Below, piece by piece: positions 1-11,909 of a DNA stretch of 64,000 nt. The notes under the pieces are model-generated. The model was not told the DNA's origin. It worked only from the letters and a program-made list of their open reading frames with translations, and did not search any database. Both the position numbers and the translations under genes were made by a program. How positions within the stretch are numbered: the first letter of the stretch is position 1; each line of letters starts with the position of its first letter. The stretch is from Phaeotremella fagi (Eukaryota; Basidiomycota; Tremellomycetes; Tremellales; Phaeotremellaceae): the NCBI GenBank assembly GCA_001599715.1, contig BCHU01000010.1, positions 372,001-436,000 of the forward strand, read 5' to 3'.

Positions 1-397
1 GATCCATAATAGCTAGAAAATCGCAACTGACCACCAACACTGGTATCAAATTCAGTCTCCCCTCGAATGATGGAATAACAAATTCTTCCAACAAAAACGT
101 AGAACGACCAGATAATTAACATGAAAACGATTCTAATGTAAATTGACTATCAGCTATACTTTTCCCATCTTGATATAAAAGGACAGCTCACACTACAGCC
201 ATTTTCCTGAGGAATAGTGGATCTGGGATTCCTGCACCGTCTCTTCCTCTCCAACTGGGTTTTACCTGGAGATTGGGATTTGGAGGTGGCGGCTGAGAAG
301 TGGGTTGGGGCCGGGGTTGGGGTTGAAGTGGGATATCATTGTGTTGAGATGGGGATGGATGAGGGTTGACACCTTCTACCTCTTGACCCTCTACCAT
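1..397 (-). CDS. N-terminal part of a membrane protein, possibly a DHHC palmitoyltransferase (partial)
   Basis: Two exons are visible and the gene runs off the left edge. Exon 1 is 397-192 and ends in phase 2 at a GTGAGC donor; the 59-nt intron 191-133 ends CATTAG; exon 2 is 132-1 and stays open. The first ~50 residues are Pro/Gln-rich, then comes a basic stretch, then one strong hydrophobic segment (VIVFMLIIWSFYVFVGRIC) spanning the splice. A transmembrane helix ending in a Tyr-Val-containing motif near the N-terminus resembles the first helix of PFA3/ZDHHC-type palmitoyltransferases, but the diagnostic DHHC cysteine-rich domain would lie outside the window, so the family call is inference. 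The gene is divergent from the SR gene at 641 with about 240 bp between them. Confidence 0.5.
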
Positions 398-640
398 CGT
401 TTAGATTTGGATTGAATGGAAAGAAAAAAAGAAGAGAGAGAGAGATGAAAACACCGCAACAGCAACAACAACAATGACGTAAACCAAGTTTACTAAAAGA
501 GTTTTCTTATTTAATCCCTCCTTTAATTATACGCCATTCATCGAAACCCTACCCTTTTAACCTTAACTCTCTTCCCCCAACATCCATCCGTCCATCTATC
601 CACTTCCCATCTCCATCTCTATTCTAACAACACAACAACA

Positions 641-2386
641 ATGGCAGACAGTAACAGTAAAAGAGTCTACATAGGTCGCATCCCACCAGGTAATGCACAT
701 CCTAAACCACCACCACAACAGCACCACAACTAACGTACCCTCTTCAGACGCAACAAAACAAGATCTTGAAGATGTACGTTCCATCCTCTTCCCCCCCTTC
801 ACACTTTCACTAACAAAAAGTATTCCAGCATTTCAAAGGATTCGGTAGTCACGTCGATCTCAAAATACTGGGTCATTTCGGATTCGCTGAATTCGAATCG
901 CCAAGAGTGAGTTTAAATCTAGGTTGCACTTCGATCTAACATCGAACAGGACGCCGACGATGCTGTACACGATCTCCATCAAAAACCATTCATGGGTTCT
1001 GAGTATGTTCTTACTATCAACAACCCAATATCAGATCCCTAACTGTATTCAGTCTTGTCGTTCAACCCGCTAGAAACACCGAGAGAAGAAGGGAGTTCAA
1101 CGAGTAAGTCTTTCTCGCCATCTCTCTTAACCTTACTTCATATTCATCCAACTTTTTAGCGACTTCCGTGGTCCACCCCGTGAAAGAGCACCACCACGTG
1201 CTAAAGGTGTTCGAATCACAGTCGTAGGCGTTCCAAGCTCTACTAGTTGGCAGGTGCGGTATTCTCCTTCTTTGGCATGACGTGGATGTTTCTCGATTCG
1301 TCTTTCTCAATCTCATTTGGAGTTCACTGGCGATCTTTCGTTGTCTTTGGATTCTCCAAGATAGTCGAAGTGCTCTACCGTTTTTGTCTCTCCTTGAAAT
1401 AGACACGATTGGAAGAGTGGAATAGGCTTGCAACATTGTTTTTCATCTGTTATTTCAATGGATCAGCTTTCTTCAAGCGAACAACCGTTTCTTGTTTCCC
1501 TTTCTTGTTTTTGGCTGGCGTTTACAACCTTCTGGCTACGGTCTTGATACTTGAAACTGGCATGGGCATTGGCTTCTTTTGGCTATGGCATTCGTTCGTT
1601 TTGATATTGGCGCGATCTCTCTCTGGCTGGATTCTTTTCTTCCCGGATCTCTCTCTGTTCTACTATACGTACTTGGCTTAACACTCCCACGGGAATAACA
1701 GGATCTCAAGGACTTTGGTCGAATCGGTGGACCTAACATTACCTATGCTGATGTAGATCGAAACAACCCTGGAAACGGGTAGGCAATATTTCCACCTAAA
1801 CGAAGATTGCAGTGATTGATTTTATTTTTGTAGTATCATCGAATATCCTACTTTAGGTGAAGCTGAAGATGCTATCAAAAGATTAGCTGGTGTGGATATC
1901 AACGGTACCCCTGTCAAACTTGAACTCATCGAGGTAAGTTGTACTGCAATACGTTACCAATTCCGTTCATTCAACTAATCCCGAAAATAGGGCGGAGGCG
2001 AAGACTTCACCTACGATCGTCGACCACCTCGTGATTCCTACCGATCAAGCTACAACGACCGACGTGGTGGAGGCTACGACGATCGTCGTGGAGGTGGCTA
2101 CGATGACCGAAGAGGTGGCGGCGGTGGTGGTGGCTACGGTCGTGATCGTGACTACGGACGTGATAGATCACCACCCCCACGTCGTCATTACGACAGAGAA
2201 GATCGTGGTGGTGATCGTGAATACAAACCCCGTGATCGTGGAGATCGTTACGAAGCACCAAGAAGAGATAGGGACGATAGAGGTGATCGCGATAGATCAC
2301 CTCCACCACGTAGACGTGATGATGAAGATCGTTATTCCAGAGGTGGAGAGAAAGGTGATAGAAATGGATCCGTCCCAAGAGATTAG
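641..2386 (+). CDS. SR-family splicing factor with two RRMs and an RS/RGG tail
   Basis: Nine exons: 641-689, 748-773, 829-906, 950-1002, 1053-1103, 1160-1253, 1702-1778, 1834-1933, 1991-2386; about 307 aa. RRM1 (residues ~8-75) starts KRVYIGRIPPDATKQDLED with RNP2 VYIGRI and has the RNP1-like stretch GHFGFAEFE. RRM2 (~100-176) begins GVRITVVGVPSSTSWQDLKD, close to the pseudo-RRM of SRSF1/Srp2 proteins. The tail (177-307) is rich in RG, DR, RY and RSPPPRR repeats, the usual target of SR kinases and arginine methylation. Expected role is nuclear pre-mRNA splicing and mRNA export. Seven introns are 46-58 nt, but the one splitting RRM2 just after SSTSWQ is 448 nt (1254-1701) and contains a long open frame. 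Assignment to Srp1, Srp2 or Npl3 type is not settled. Confidence 0.85.
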
Positions 2387-2637
2387 TCGGGTTGGAGGTT
2401 GGGGTCGTTTATCAGAATCTAGGTAATTTCAAAGTGGATAGTTAATAAATAAAAATGTGAATGAATGGGTTGAGTTTGGAATTTGAGTTTGAGTTTACGT
2501 ACGAAAGGCGGAGTACAAGTGAAGAATCGCTCGCAGCCGAAAGATAAAAATCAACAACATCAACACAAAATCAACCGCGTAAATCAATCTCTTACATCAA
2601 CAAACAACATAAAAATAAAAACAAAAAGTCAACAGAA

Positions 2638-4777
2638 ATGGTCCAAGATCCATTCTCAGCAGCGTCCAGACCCCTCCCACCTCAAGGTCTAGGAAAGACC
2701 AACCAACCCCTACCCTTCGCGGCCACCCTCGTCCCAATCCATTTGAACCATCAAACCAACGCCAAGCTCCCTAAACCACTGAAGAAAAATAAAGAAATTC
2801 ATATCCCCGTTTTTCCGAAGAGTCCTTTTCAACATGCTAGAGGTGGGAGTGTATCTTCTTTGGATCTGGCAGGGGGAGGGGCAGGGGAAGGACGGGTGGT
2901 GGTGGGGAGCGATGAATGGATGATCAGGGAGGTTGCGCGGTGTGTTGATACTGCTAATGGAGAGTTGTTGATTAGGTGAGTTTGGGGATTGGGTACTGGT
3001 TGGTTTTTGGTGTTTGGGGTCGGGGTTGAGTGAGATACATTGTTTACTTGTTTGTTGGGTTTAGCTGGGGTTCGCTGGATCAAGCTTCGTTTCTTGTTTA
3101 TCTTTTTCACACACTTCACTTATGAACCTCAAGTTTCTTCATCTACAATATCTGGAGATAAACAACTAATCCCACTCCAGTAATCTAGGTCTAACATCTC
3201 TCTCAACAAAGATCTCCGATTTACGAAACCTCGTCACCCTCACCAAAACCCATTCCCCCTCAACGAAATCACCGTTCAACCGTCAAATCTCCCAATTATC
3301 ATTATCACCATCCTACGTCTCTCCAAACTCTATCACAGAATTAGACAAAATCACCCTCTCACCTGGGAGCGGTGGTCATCTCTCAGCTAACGCTCGATCG
3401 TTCAGTCGAACGAATTCAGCTCCTGCTAGTGCTAATTTCTTTAATCATTTACAGTCATCAGGTGATGGTTCTAGAGGAGCTAAACGGACTTGGGAAAGGG
3501 TACCTTCTGCACTCAACACCTCTGGTGTTTTGTTGGCTTCACCTACGTTAACTGAAGCTAGTGATGATACTCTCGTCAACTCTGCTTCGGGGTCTTCACC
3601 AGTTATTACGACTGTCCAAGGAAATGCCAATGGGAATGCAAATTCTCTGTTACCAAGTCCCTCTATGCCTGTCACTTCTGGTTCTTCTTTATCACCGTTA
3701 GCTGGGGAGGTCAGGAAAAGATCCTTGGGGAGGAGTAAAACTGGTGTTATCAATTTATCAAAGGACAAGATGCAAACGGTCGGTGAAAAGGAACTTGGTA
3801 TCTATGCTTCTTCAAATCTATTCACTAGGTATGTGTTTCCTTCAGCTTTTTCCTTATGTATACTAGACTAACTCTTTTGTCAGTTTGCCAAGTGCTTTGT
3901 TTGAAATTTCGAATCTTACTGTTTTGAGTTTACGTGAGTGATTTCTTCATAAATGAATCAAACTGATAACCCTTGAAGGATCAAATAAATTAACATCTTT
4001 ACCTGCTGCTATTGGTGAATTGCGAAATCTAAAAGACTTGAATATAGGTAACAACCAAATCGTAAGTTTTCAGCAAGACCTACCACTAACATCAAGACCG
4101 AATTACCATCAACAATTCTTGATTTGAATCTAACGTTATTCTCCGCACATCCAAATCCATTCATACCACTTCCTACACCATCAACCGATGCACCTGCAAC
4201 AACCACGTCCAGGATCCTAGGCCCCTTGATCACGAATACTTCAAATCCAATCCCCAAACTATCCACAATGTGTATCAACATCCTCCTCTCACCTAGAACA
4301 CCATCGAATCTACCCCCTTTACTCGATAGTTACGCCTGGCCCAATTCCACCAAAAACGAAGATCATCCCCTCCTCTCCGCCAAAGTCTTACAAGAAATCA
4401 TCCCCCTCCCCGAAAAAGACCTAAAAAGGATGATTCAATCATTAAGAAGTTCATCCAACCAATCAAAATCTCAAACCGACAACTACATCTTCCCGAAATC
4501 ACATCAACCACTTCCGGCAGATGACAGTTCATTGAATCCGTATTATGAATCATGTAAATCACCTAGGCATTTGGTTTTAGATGAGAACCCTTTGTTTGGG
4601 GTTGTTAGTCGACATGTTTATTTACGGGCTGCGGAGGAACGATTGGAGTGGGCAGAGGTTTTTGGGAATAGGGATTTACCGGTTAGGTGGAAAGGGTGTT
4701 CGAGGGGTTGTTTGGAGTTTTTGGAGGGTGGGGAGGAAGATGATTGGGGTTTGGATGAGGAGGATGAGGAGGAGTAG
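2638..4777 (+). CDS. Leucine-rich repeat protein, SHOC2/Ras-group LRR-like
   Basis: Five exons: 2638-2975, 3181-3828, 3884-3933, 3979-4061, 4097-4777; about 599 aa. Plant intracellular/SHOC2-type LRRs are seen as NLGLTSLSTKISDLRNLVTL near residue 115, then SLPSALFEISNLTVLSL, SNKLTSLPAAIGELRNLKDL and NIGNNQITELPSTILDLNL, at ~325-390. A low-complexity Ser/Asn-rich insert of about 190 residues separates the first LRR from the rest. The C-terminal ~200 residues have no repeat I recognise and end in an acidic run of Asp/Glu. Each short LRR lies in its own exon. LRR proteins of this class are scaffolds; no catalytic motif is visible, so the partner is unknown. The start is the first ATG of the open frame. 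Confidence 0.7.
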
Positions 4778-5358
4778 AAGATGGAGGGGGGAAAGGGGAT
4801 TTTTAGTGCATATTTTGGAATCTTTGCTTATCTGTATGTACATATCAAAGTAGGACGTGCTGTATGATTTATGCAGGGATAAAATGTTGAACGATTTCTT
4901 GCCAAGTGGCATTTCAAACTTCGCCTCAAACTAACAAATACGCCATTATTCGTAAAGGTGCAAAGACTTTTCGTTCGAATTCTGACACTGAGAATTTCCC
5001 TCCATTACTTTTTGACTTCTTGAGTAAGCTGAGATCAAAACCGTTTTTGTGACTTATCGATACCTTTTTATACTCAACGAGCAAAGCTACGCATGTCCCT
5101 TGGTGCAGTTGCTGATTTTCGAGCAAGATCTTGAAAGCATCGATTTTGCGTGTGGTGCCAAAACCAGGGTCTGCTTCTTCCCTTGCACCTTTCCTTTGTC
5201 GTCGTCCTCTCTTCGCGTCTGCACATTCTACGACATTCTCTCAAACTACCGCATCAAATGTTTCGTGGTACCTCTGGAAACTGGATTTCTGACATGAAGG
5301 TTTACAAGAATATAGATACCTTAGCTATACGAACAAATGAAAAAGAATCATACAAAAG
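4778..5358. other. Intergenic, convergent 3' ends
   Basis: Lies between the ends of the LRR gene (+) and a small-protein gene (-). Short open frames occur on both strands but none has domain content, consistent introns or a paralogue in this window. I see no RNA gene or repeat. Confidence 0.5.
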
Positions 5359-5905
5359 CTACTCAAACCGTTGTCTCTCCTCACGATATCTGACTCCTTT
5401 CCTTTCGCTCCTCTTAGCCATATACTCCCGCCTTTCTGATTCTACCTCGTCGGTGACTTTGGAATTGAACCATTCTTTGTGCTTTTCTTCCATCTGTTGA
5501 GCATTCTCGACTAAGAGTTTTACAAAGTCTTTGTTGCATGACTCGTGATTCCACTCACTGATGTTGTTGTTGATTTTTTCTGACAGTTGAAGCAAACTCT
5601 TTGATTTATCTTTGACGGTGGTACGGATGGAGGGATACTGTTGTAATCTGTGTCCCTCATTGTTTTGAACTTCTCCATAGCTGTAATAGCCATTGTCGTT
5701 AAGATTGCTTCTTAATTCTAACTGGTGGTTTTGTATGGAACTGTGGGTGGCGGTGGTGTAGGAAAAAAGGGGGCTGATAATTTGTGCAGTTAGCTCACAA
5801 ATCCAAATGAGGGGATAGAAATTATACCTACGTCTCTTCGAAGGTGTGTTCCAAAGTCCATTGACCTGAAGTGGTGGGGATGTATGAGGTAGATCTGGTA
5901 GACAT
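5359..5905 (-). CDS. Small two-exon paralogue 1 (uncharacterised family A)
   Basis: Exon 1 is 5905-5832 (74 nt, phase 2, donor GTAGGT); exon 2 is 5773-5359; 162 aa. It starts MSTRSTSYIPTTSGQWTLEH, almost the same as the neighbour at 6582-7097 (MSTTSTTYIDTSSGQWTLEH), with the intron at the same codon and phase. After the splice both have YTTATH. The C-terminal half is helical and charged (FVKLLVENAQQMEEKHKEWF), aligning with FVDLLFESSAQIEEDHNAWV of the neighbour. No signal peptide, membrane segment or known catalytic motif is seen. The exon layout links it to the genes at 30, 31, 35, 36 and 37 kb. I do not recognise the family; function unknown. Splice sites are supported by both members of the pair. 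Confidence 0.65.
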
Positions 5906-6581
5906 CACTATGTATAGAGAATTTCTTGGTGGAAAGAAAGCTAAGAAAGAAAAAGAAAAGAAAGATAAAACCTGTGGCAAAACCCCCTCCTAAATATGTA
6001 CAGTATGTCTGACTGTGAACTTCTTGCTAGCGGAGCCATGTACAATGGATCTTTATCAAAGGAATGAGCACGTCATTAGATTGCATGTATTACCGAAATG
6101 CTTGCCTTCCAGATTCAATCTGTCCTTCACAGAAGTTGTACTTATCCCGAAAGAATATTTGTACAGATGAAGGAAGGGCGTAGGAGGACTACAAGACGTC
6201 AGTGCCAATCACCAGGAGGGAAGTGCTGTATGAGTACGGTGAAGTGGAAAGTATTTGGGGTTTGCATTTCGTAGCTCCAATCTTTGCTGTTCATCTTTCA
6301 TTGTTTGTTCTTTCCTGTACCTCGTGGCATACGATACTGCAGCACTCCCCTGCCTGACGATTTCTCAGTGGGAAGCTTATTAACGCGCATGCAAAGAGTG
6401 TGTTTTCAGGATTTGGACTACTGACTTTAAACTATTCATGACTAATATGGAAAACTAACAACGCATCGGCGGAAGAACTATAAGCTACGTATGACTACAA
6501 AACTTCTTCTGGTTTTTTTCGTAGTATCCATAGCTTAATCTCGTACACCGCTTTCCCTTACTCATCCTTCTGTGTGGCCTC
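5906..6581 (-). promoter_or_regulatory. Upstream region of family A paralogue 1, duplicated
   Basis: Positions 5906-5995 are clearly similar to 7098-7180: both read through GAATTTCTTGGTGGAAAGAAAG and a purine-rich A/G stretch. The tandem duplication therefore carried the 5' flank as well as the coding exons. Nothing else recognisable is seen in the rest of the stretch. Confidence 0.45.
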
Positions 6582-7097
6582 TTATCTTTTCCAAAACCAA
6601 CTCAATTTTGATTCTGGTTGAGGTGGGAGTTGGGATCTGACCCAAGCATTGTGATCCTCTTCGATCTGCGCCGAAGACTCGAAGAGGAGGTCTACAAACA
6701 TGCGATTACGGTCCTCTTGATGCGATTCATACCATCCATACCTGTTGTTCTCGAGCTGTTTTTCGAAATTTGTGAAACTGGTGGAATTAACGGGAACTGT
6801 GAGATCGAGACGAGGATATAGTGTTTGAGCCATTCCGTCGCTGTTCCGATAAACATCTCCAAAGCTGGAGATATTCTTTTTTTTTTCGGGATCGATGGTT
6901 CCTAGTTTATAGCTGAGATGTGGTATAGTGTTATGGGTGGCAGTGGTATACCAATACTTGCACCTAATAATTCTTTTGGTTAGCTCAACAGTTCAAGCGA
7001 CTAATAAGGACAGATAAACTTACTCTTTTACGATTGTGTGTTCTAAAGTCCATTGGCCTGAAGAGGTGTCAATGTAGGTGGTAGATGTGGTAGACAT
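6582..7097 (-). CDS. Small two-exon paralogue 2 (uncharacterised family A)
   Basis: Exon 1 is 7097-7024 (74 nt, phase 2, donor GTAAGT); exon 2 is 6963-6582 after an ATTATTAG acceptor; 151 aa. Tandem duplicate of the gene at 5359-5905: same first exon length, same phase, shared SGQWTLEHT in exon 1 and YTTATH at the start of exon 2. The middle is divergent and carries a Lys run (EKKKN); the helical tail has FVDLLFESSAQIEEDHNAWV, then ends SKLSWFWKR. No known domain. Divergence between the two copies is concentrated after the shared YTTATH, as expected for a rapidly evolving family. Confidence 0.65.
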
Positions 7098-8055
7098 CAC
7101 AATGTATAAAGAATTTCTTGGTGGAAAGAAAGTTAAGAAAGAAAAGAGAAAAACCAAGGGGAAACCCCAATCCTAAGTACGTCGATTTGACGCCTTCCAC
7201 AACGGACTCCACCACTGCACAAAAGATTTCCGTGACGTACGGAAAACCTTTCTTGTTCAAGTTTTACGACTTAAAGGAGAGTCATTTTGACATGGATAAC
7301 GTGGTATAAATCCGAGTAAAGCCTTGGATTTTCATGTATTCAATCGTTATCTCGTTTAGAGAAAGACACTAGAAGACACTGACTTCTTTCATCTATATTT
7401 TTCTCCTTGTGGAGAAGGCAATGAAAGGATAATCAAAGGGTTTTTCGGTGTGATACGTCTAGCTGAAGAGTTTAGGGGATAGATTAGAATGACATCATTG
7501 TATTCGACCAGTCATTTTCTGACTTGTTTTCACTCCTTATCTTCAAGGAGTGAAAGGAGGAACAAAAGATTTCAAGATGGTCAATCAAGAGCTGGAGTTT
7601 TCCGGTGTCAGTTGCAATGATATCACTGAGCTGTCGAGGATTTCGGATGTAATTTGTGCGAATGACGTTTTTTTTTCCCATTCCTTTTGTGTCATGAGTA
7701 GAATGATGTACAGCTAACGATGATATCATTGTCGGTCGAAGGTCTTTGATTTTATGTCGAGTTTCTTCCACAGCTGACGATATTGTATTTGCCACAATCC
7801 AATTTCTGCCACTTTAATTTCAATTTTTCTTAAGACTACTATGTATTTATACTAGTACCTGTACGATATTTGTATCTTACAGACGACTTTGGAAAAAGGA
7901 CATTGACATCGAATAGAGGTAGTCACGAAATGACACCGGGTTATAAAATACATTCCATGATATAATCATTCCAAAGGGGTATAAACTAACATTCGCCACG
8001 CCATATCCAAAAAAAAGCAAAATTAAAAATCCAATCCACCACTCCCCGTAAACTC
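7098..8055. other. Intergenic; one doubtful minus-strand ORF
   Basis: Contains the 5' flank of the small gene and the 3' flank of the RhoGAP gene. A 103-codon minus-strand open frame at 7795-7484 (MANTISSAVEETRHKI...) has no recognisable domain, no convincing partner exon and no paralogue in this window; I leave it as a doubtful ORF. No RNA gene seen. Confidence 0.4.
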
Positions 8056-11000
8056 CTAAGACGCCTGCTGCGGTTCCCTGTTTTCAATGAAAGGTCTAGG
8101 ACTAAGCGGTAAACCCGGTCCAGGACTTGAAGCCCTACTACTCCCACTCCCCTGATCACTAGGCAACTTCAACAACTGCACATTCAATCCCTTCTCAGCA
8201 GCTGCCGCTGCAGCTTTAGCTTTTCGAACAGCCGCCGCTGAGGGGTAAACGATCGATGCATCCGGTCGTGGTGTAGTTGGCGTACCAGAATTTGGACTGG
8301 GTTCACCTGACGATTGTTTACTTGGTGAGTCGAGGTTGTCGCCCGTTGATTTTGGTTCGGGATCTTCACGGTCGGATTCGGTTCCCAGATGCGATTCATC
8401 TTCTTCGTCAAGATCTCCGTCGACGTCGACACTGGAAGCTGTTTCAGATGCTGAATCTTCCGCTGCTATTTGAATAAATCAGTTTTGCTCTCAAAGTAAC
8501 TCGATGGGGATCACATACCTGGATCTAAAGATCTTCCACCAAGTCCCAATAAGGTATCAGCCCCACCAGCTTGATACAGTATACTATTCCTTTTCCTTTT
8601 AATCGTCTCATCACCTTCCCCATCTTTGAGAGCCACATCAGAATGACCTAAAGTAGATCCATTCGGCGTATCCTCATCATCAAAGTCATGTGGATCGTCA
8701 TCGAAAATCATCCCAAAATGACTGACCAGTTCACTAAAGATTCCCGCTGGAATGCCTAACGTCGGTGAGAAGACTATCCCGATATTTCGAAGAGTCATTT
8801 TATTGATTGCGGCGTTCTTGACGATGAGGATGAGATGGGAAGTCAGAGCTCGAAGCAAAGCGTAATTAGGTGGTGGGAGCTCTGATACCAATCTTGACAA
8901 TTCCGATACCCTTTCTCTAGGTTTGATTAAATCCATTACTGCCAAAAATCGAAGATGGAGTTCATGGGTTAAAAGACTTGATGGTAATTCACGAAGGAAA
9001 GTTTTCAATAACCCTGCTATAGCATGAGGATCCCATCTATCATCTATCTGTAGTAGATTAACATCTCCTTCTTGGTTGAATCGATCTTTCAATCCCTTGA
9101 TAACAGCCGACGATCCACTCAATCTATAAATCCCTTCCTCCTCTTCAGCCCGTTTAGCTTCTAGATATTCGATACATCTAAAAACGATAGCCGGTAAATT
9201 GGCAACGGTAGCCACAGCGATTGATTCCAGTAACGGAACACCGAATACAGGTTTAGCGCTCTTCTCGGCTGTTTTGGAAGAAGAGAACGGTGACCAGAAT
9301 CTACCAGATTTAGCTTTCCGATCTCGATCTTTGTCGGGCATAGGAAATCCAGGTGGTGCAGATAACCCATCCTGGGATAATTTGGAAAGATAAGCTGGGG
9401 AGAAGGATTGACGTGTAGGTATGGGCATCACACTTTGTCGTTTATCTTTTCGAGCTTCGACTTGAGTCGTTGGAACTGGTAGAGACGATGAGATAGAATC
9501 AGCTGAGGGGGAGGTGACCATAGTCTGTGGATAGTTGGGTGGTTGGGGTGGTGGACTCGCTCGATATCCAGATGAGGTGTATGATGTTGGTGTGTCTGAC
9601 TGAGGCGTGTGGTTGGGAACTGGAGTTGGCGCAGGAATAGCTAATGCAGGTGGTGCGTTGACTTTCAGTTGGTTCGAATTTTGATGAAGTGACTGAGCCT
9701 GAGCCTGAGCCTGAATAGCCTTTTGCGATTCCATAGAGTTGAACAAACTAGGTGAGGGAGCACCATACAATTTAGATTGGGCATCGGTCATAGAAGCAAT
9801 AGGTTGAGCAGCGGTAACCACAACATCTTTACTAGCTTTCCTCGACATACTCGATTTCCTCTTGAGATCTTGAGAACTGGCTGAACTCGTTGGTGTGACC
9901 AGTGGAATATTGAATTTCGAACTCTGTTGAACTGGTTCTGGAATATGAGTTGATTGCTCCGGATCTACATGTTTAACAAGCATGTCGATCCAACTGTCCC
10001 TCTCTTGATCACTCTCTGCACACAGTACATGACGATTCGGAGAACCTTTCTTTGGAGTTTCGATGATCAAGAAAGCATGTCTGAAATCTCGATCATCGGT
10101 GTTATCAGATGGACGATTCTGACGACCGATTTGAGCGTTGGTGATAACGATTGAACCAAGATGAGGTCCACCACGCTAATTATCAGCATAACCCTCAAAG
10201 TCAATCACTCACCGTCTCATAATATTCCATCTGAGGACCGTCTAGAACGAAAAATCTCGTTTTCCAACCCCCAAAATTCTTACCCTTCTTAGTCAAATAA
10301 CCCTCTTTCCTCCCATCCCGAGTTTTAGGTTGAACAGGATCAGTCGATAAGAATTCGCATAGATCTGATTTATCACTTATAGGAGCGACCAACAACGATT
10401 GAAGATAAGATTCGAGGGTAGCTTTACGTTGATCTATTTTACTTGGTGCGAAATCTTTCCATGCACGACCTTCTGGAAGTGGGACTACCATTTTTTTCCA
10501 TTCTTTAGAAGATTTTCCGGATCTGGTTTTGATTTTGACGTCTAGATCGATAAAGGCACTGAAGAGTTTCGCGACGTTCCATGTTAGAGGTTGAAGGTTT
10601 GGTGGTCTGACTGAAATGGTAATGATGAAACAGAGTACATCTCGACCTGTTTGATTTGGGTAAACTGATGAAGTTGGGATTGAAATTCGAGCATGAGGTA
10701 GTAGTTGGGGAGTGAGACGAGGTAATAAACCACGTCTTTGTGGAGTTGGATTCATTGGTTTGGGATCAATTGACGCTCGAGTATCGATAGAAGCTCTTGG
10801 TGTACTCGTGTCCTGGGACGCACGAGGTGAAGCGATTTCAGGTAATTGAGCAATACTACCTTGAGGAGTTCTGGGTTGAGAATATTCCGGAGGAGGTATA
10901 TCATTACGATAGGAGCTAACACTTGAACTCCGAGTTGGTAAAGGACTTGGTGGACCTCTTCGAACGTTGTTTTCCAACTCTGGTAATTCAGTCATGACCG

Positions 11001-11909
11001 TTAAAGGTCTCGCTGTAGGTTGAGTTGATGGTGGAGAAGCTGAAGAACCAGGACTAGAATATTGAGAAGATAAACTGTTCAAACTAAGACTTGTACTTGG
11101 TGTAAGGACTTGGTTCTCTGGTATACCATCAGCCAAAGCCATGAAAGAGGATACCTCGGGTGGGAAAACCATTCGACTTTCATGTCGAAGTTTCCTTTCT
11201 GCCATGGGTGAAGGTAATAAACTTGGACCACCGTTTGTGTCGTTTGGGAGGGGTACGGAAGGAGGTTCTTCATTAGCTGGTGAAGTAGGTGCTGAATTTG
11301 ATGAAGTTGATGAAGGGACCTGTAAAGACGTAGCTGCAAGTGAAATTTTATCGTCTCTGTCTGAATTATGTCGTCTGATCTGAGGTGGTGGAACCGTTTC
11401 TGCAGCTCTTAGCCCTAGTCCAACGGCACTGACACTATTCGGTATACGTTGTTTTGAAGTTGAACTGACTGGTTCCAAACCAGCTTCTGTCAGACGGATG
11501 TTGGCTCGATCTCTATCAGCTCGAAGTCGTTCGTTATCTGAAGATAGGTGGGACGATTGGTAGCGTTGTTTTTCGATAAGTTTCCATAATTGACTATTTT
11601 GTGATTGCTAGTCATGATCAGTCAAATGAATTGATGATGGGAAGGGATATCTAGACATGTACTCACCAAACTGTTACGTTCAATTAAAACAGATTCCAAA
11701 GCTTTCCTAGCATCACCACCATGTAACTTCAGTACCCCATCAATATCCATCACATGAGAAGAACCAGCTCTGGGACTACTAGGACTAGGTTGTTGAGGAG
11801 AAGAATGAGGTGACGATTTCGTTCTTGTCGTTCGTGGTGTGGATTGACCTGGTGGTATGGGTGTAGGACTTGGATTCAGATGTGGAGGAATGGGTGAGAC
11901 GGTCGTCAT
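8056..11909 (-). CDS. BEM3: BEM3-type Rho GTPase-activating protein (PX-PH-RhoGAP)
   Basis: Four exons: 11909-11667, 11607-10213, 10175-8519, 8465-8056; about 1234 aa. Order of parts: Pro/Ser-rich N-terminus; short coiled coil (~84-115); disordered Ser/Thr/Pro region; PX domain (~400-510, from TGRDVLCFIIT); PH domain (~520-640, GYLTKKGKNFGGWKTRFFVL to the CAESDQERDSWIDML helix), split by one intron; disordered linker; RhoGAP domain (~855-1040) with the arginine-finger motif EEGIYRLSGS and downstream LLKTFLRELPSSLL; acidic tail with an Ala-rich helix. This is the architecture of yeast Bem3, which stimulates GTP hydrolysis by Cdc42 at sites of polarised growth, with PX and PH binding phosphoinositides. 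The last acceptor is a NAGNAG pair (8468-8463), so a one-residue alternative is possible. Orthology is strong; exact GTPase target is inferred. Confidence 0.9.

Noticed and set aside
1409..1681. 90-codon plus-strand ORF (MEEWNRLATLFF...) as a separate gene
   Set aside because: It lies wholly inside the long intron of the SR gene and has no domain; treated as intron content.
2007..2426. His/Asp-rich and Val/Thr-rich ORFs over the SR tail
   Set aside because: Other-frame readings of the Arg/Gly/Asp repeat codons of the SR protein tail.
7484..7795. 103-codon minus-strand ORF as a further family A member
   Set aside because: No phase-2 intron, no exon 1, and no match to the family motifs.
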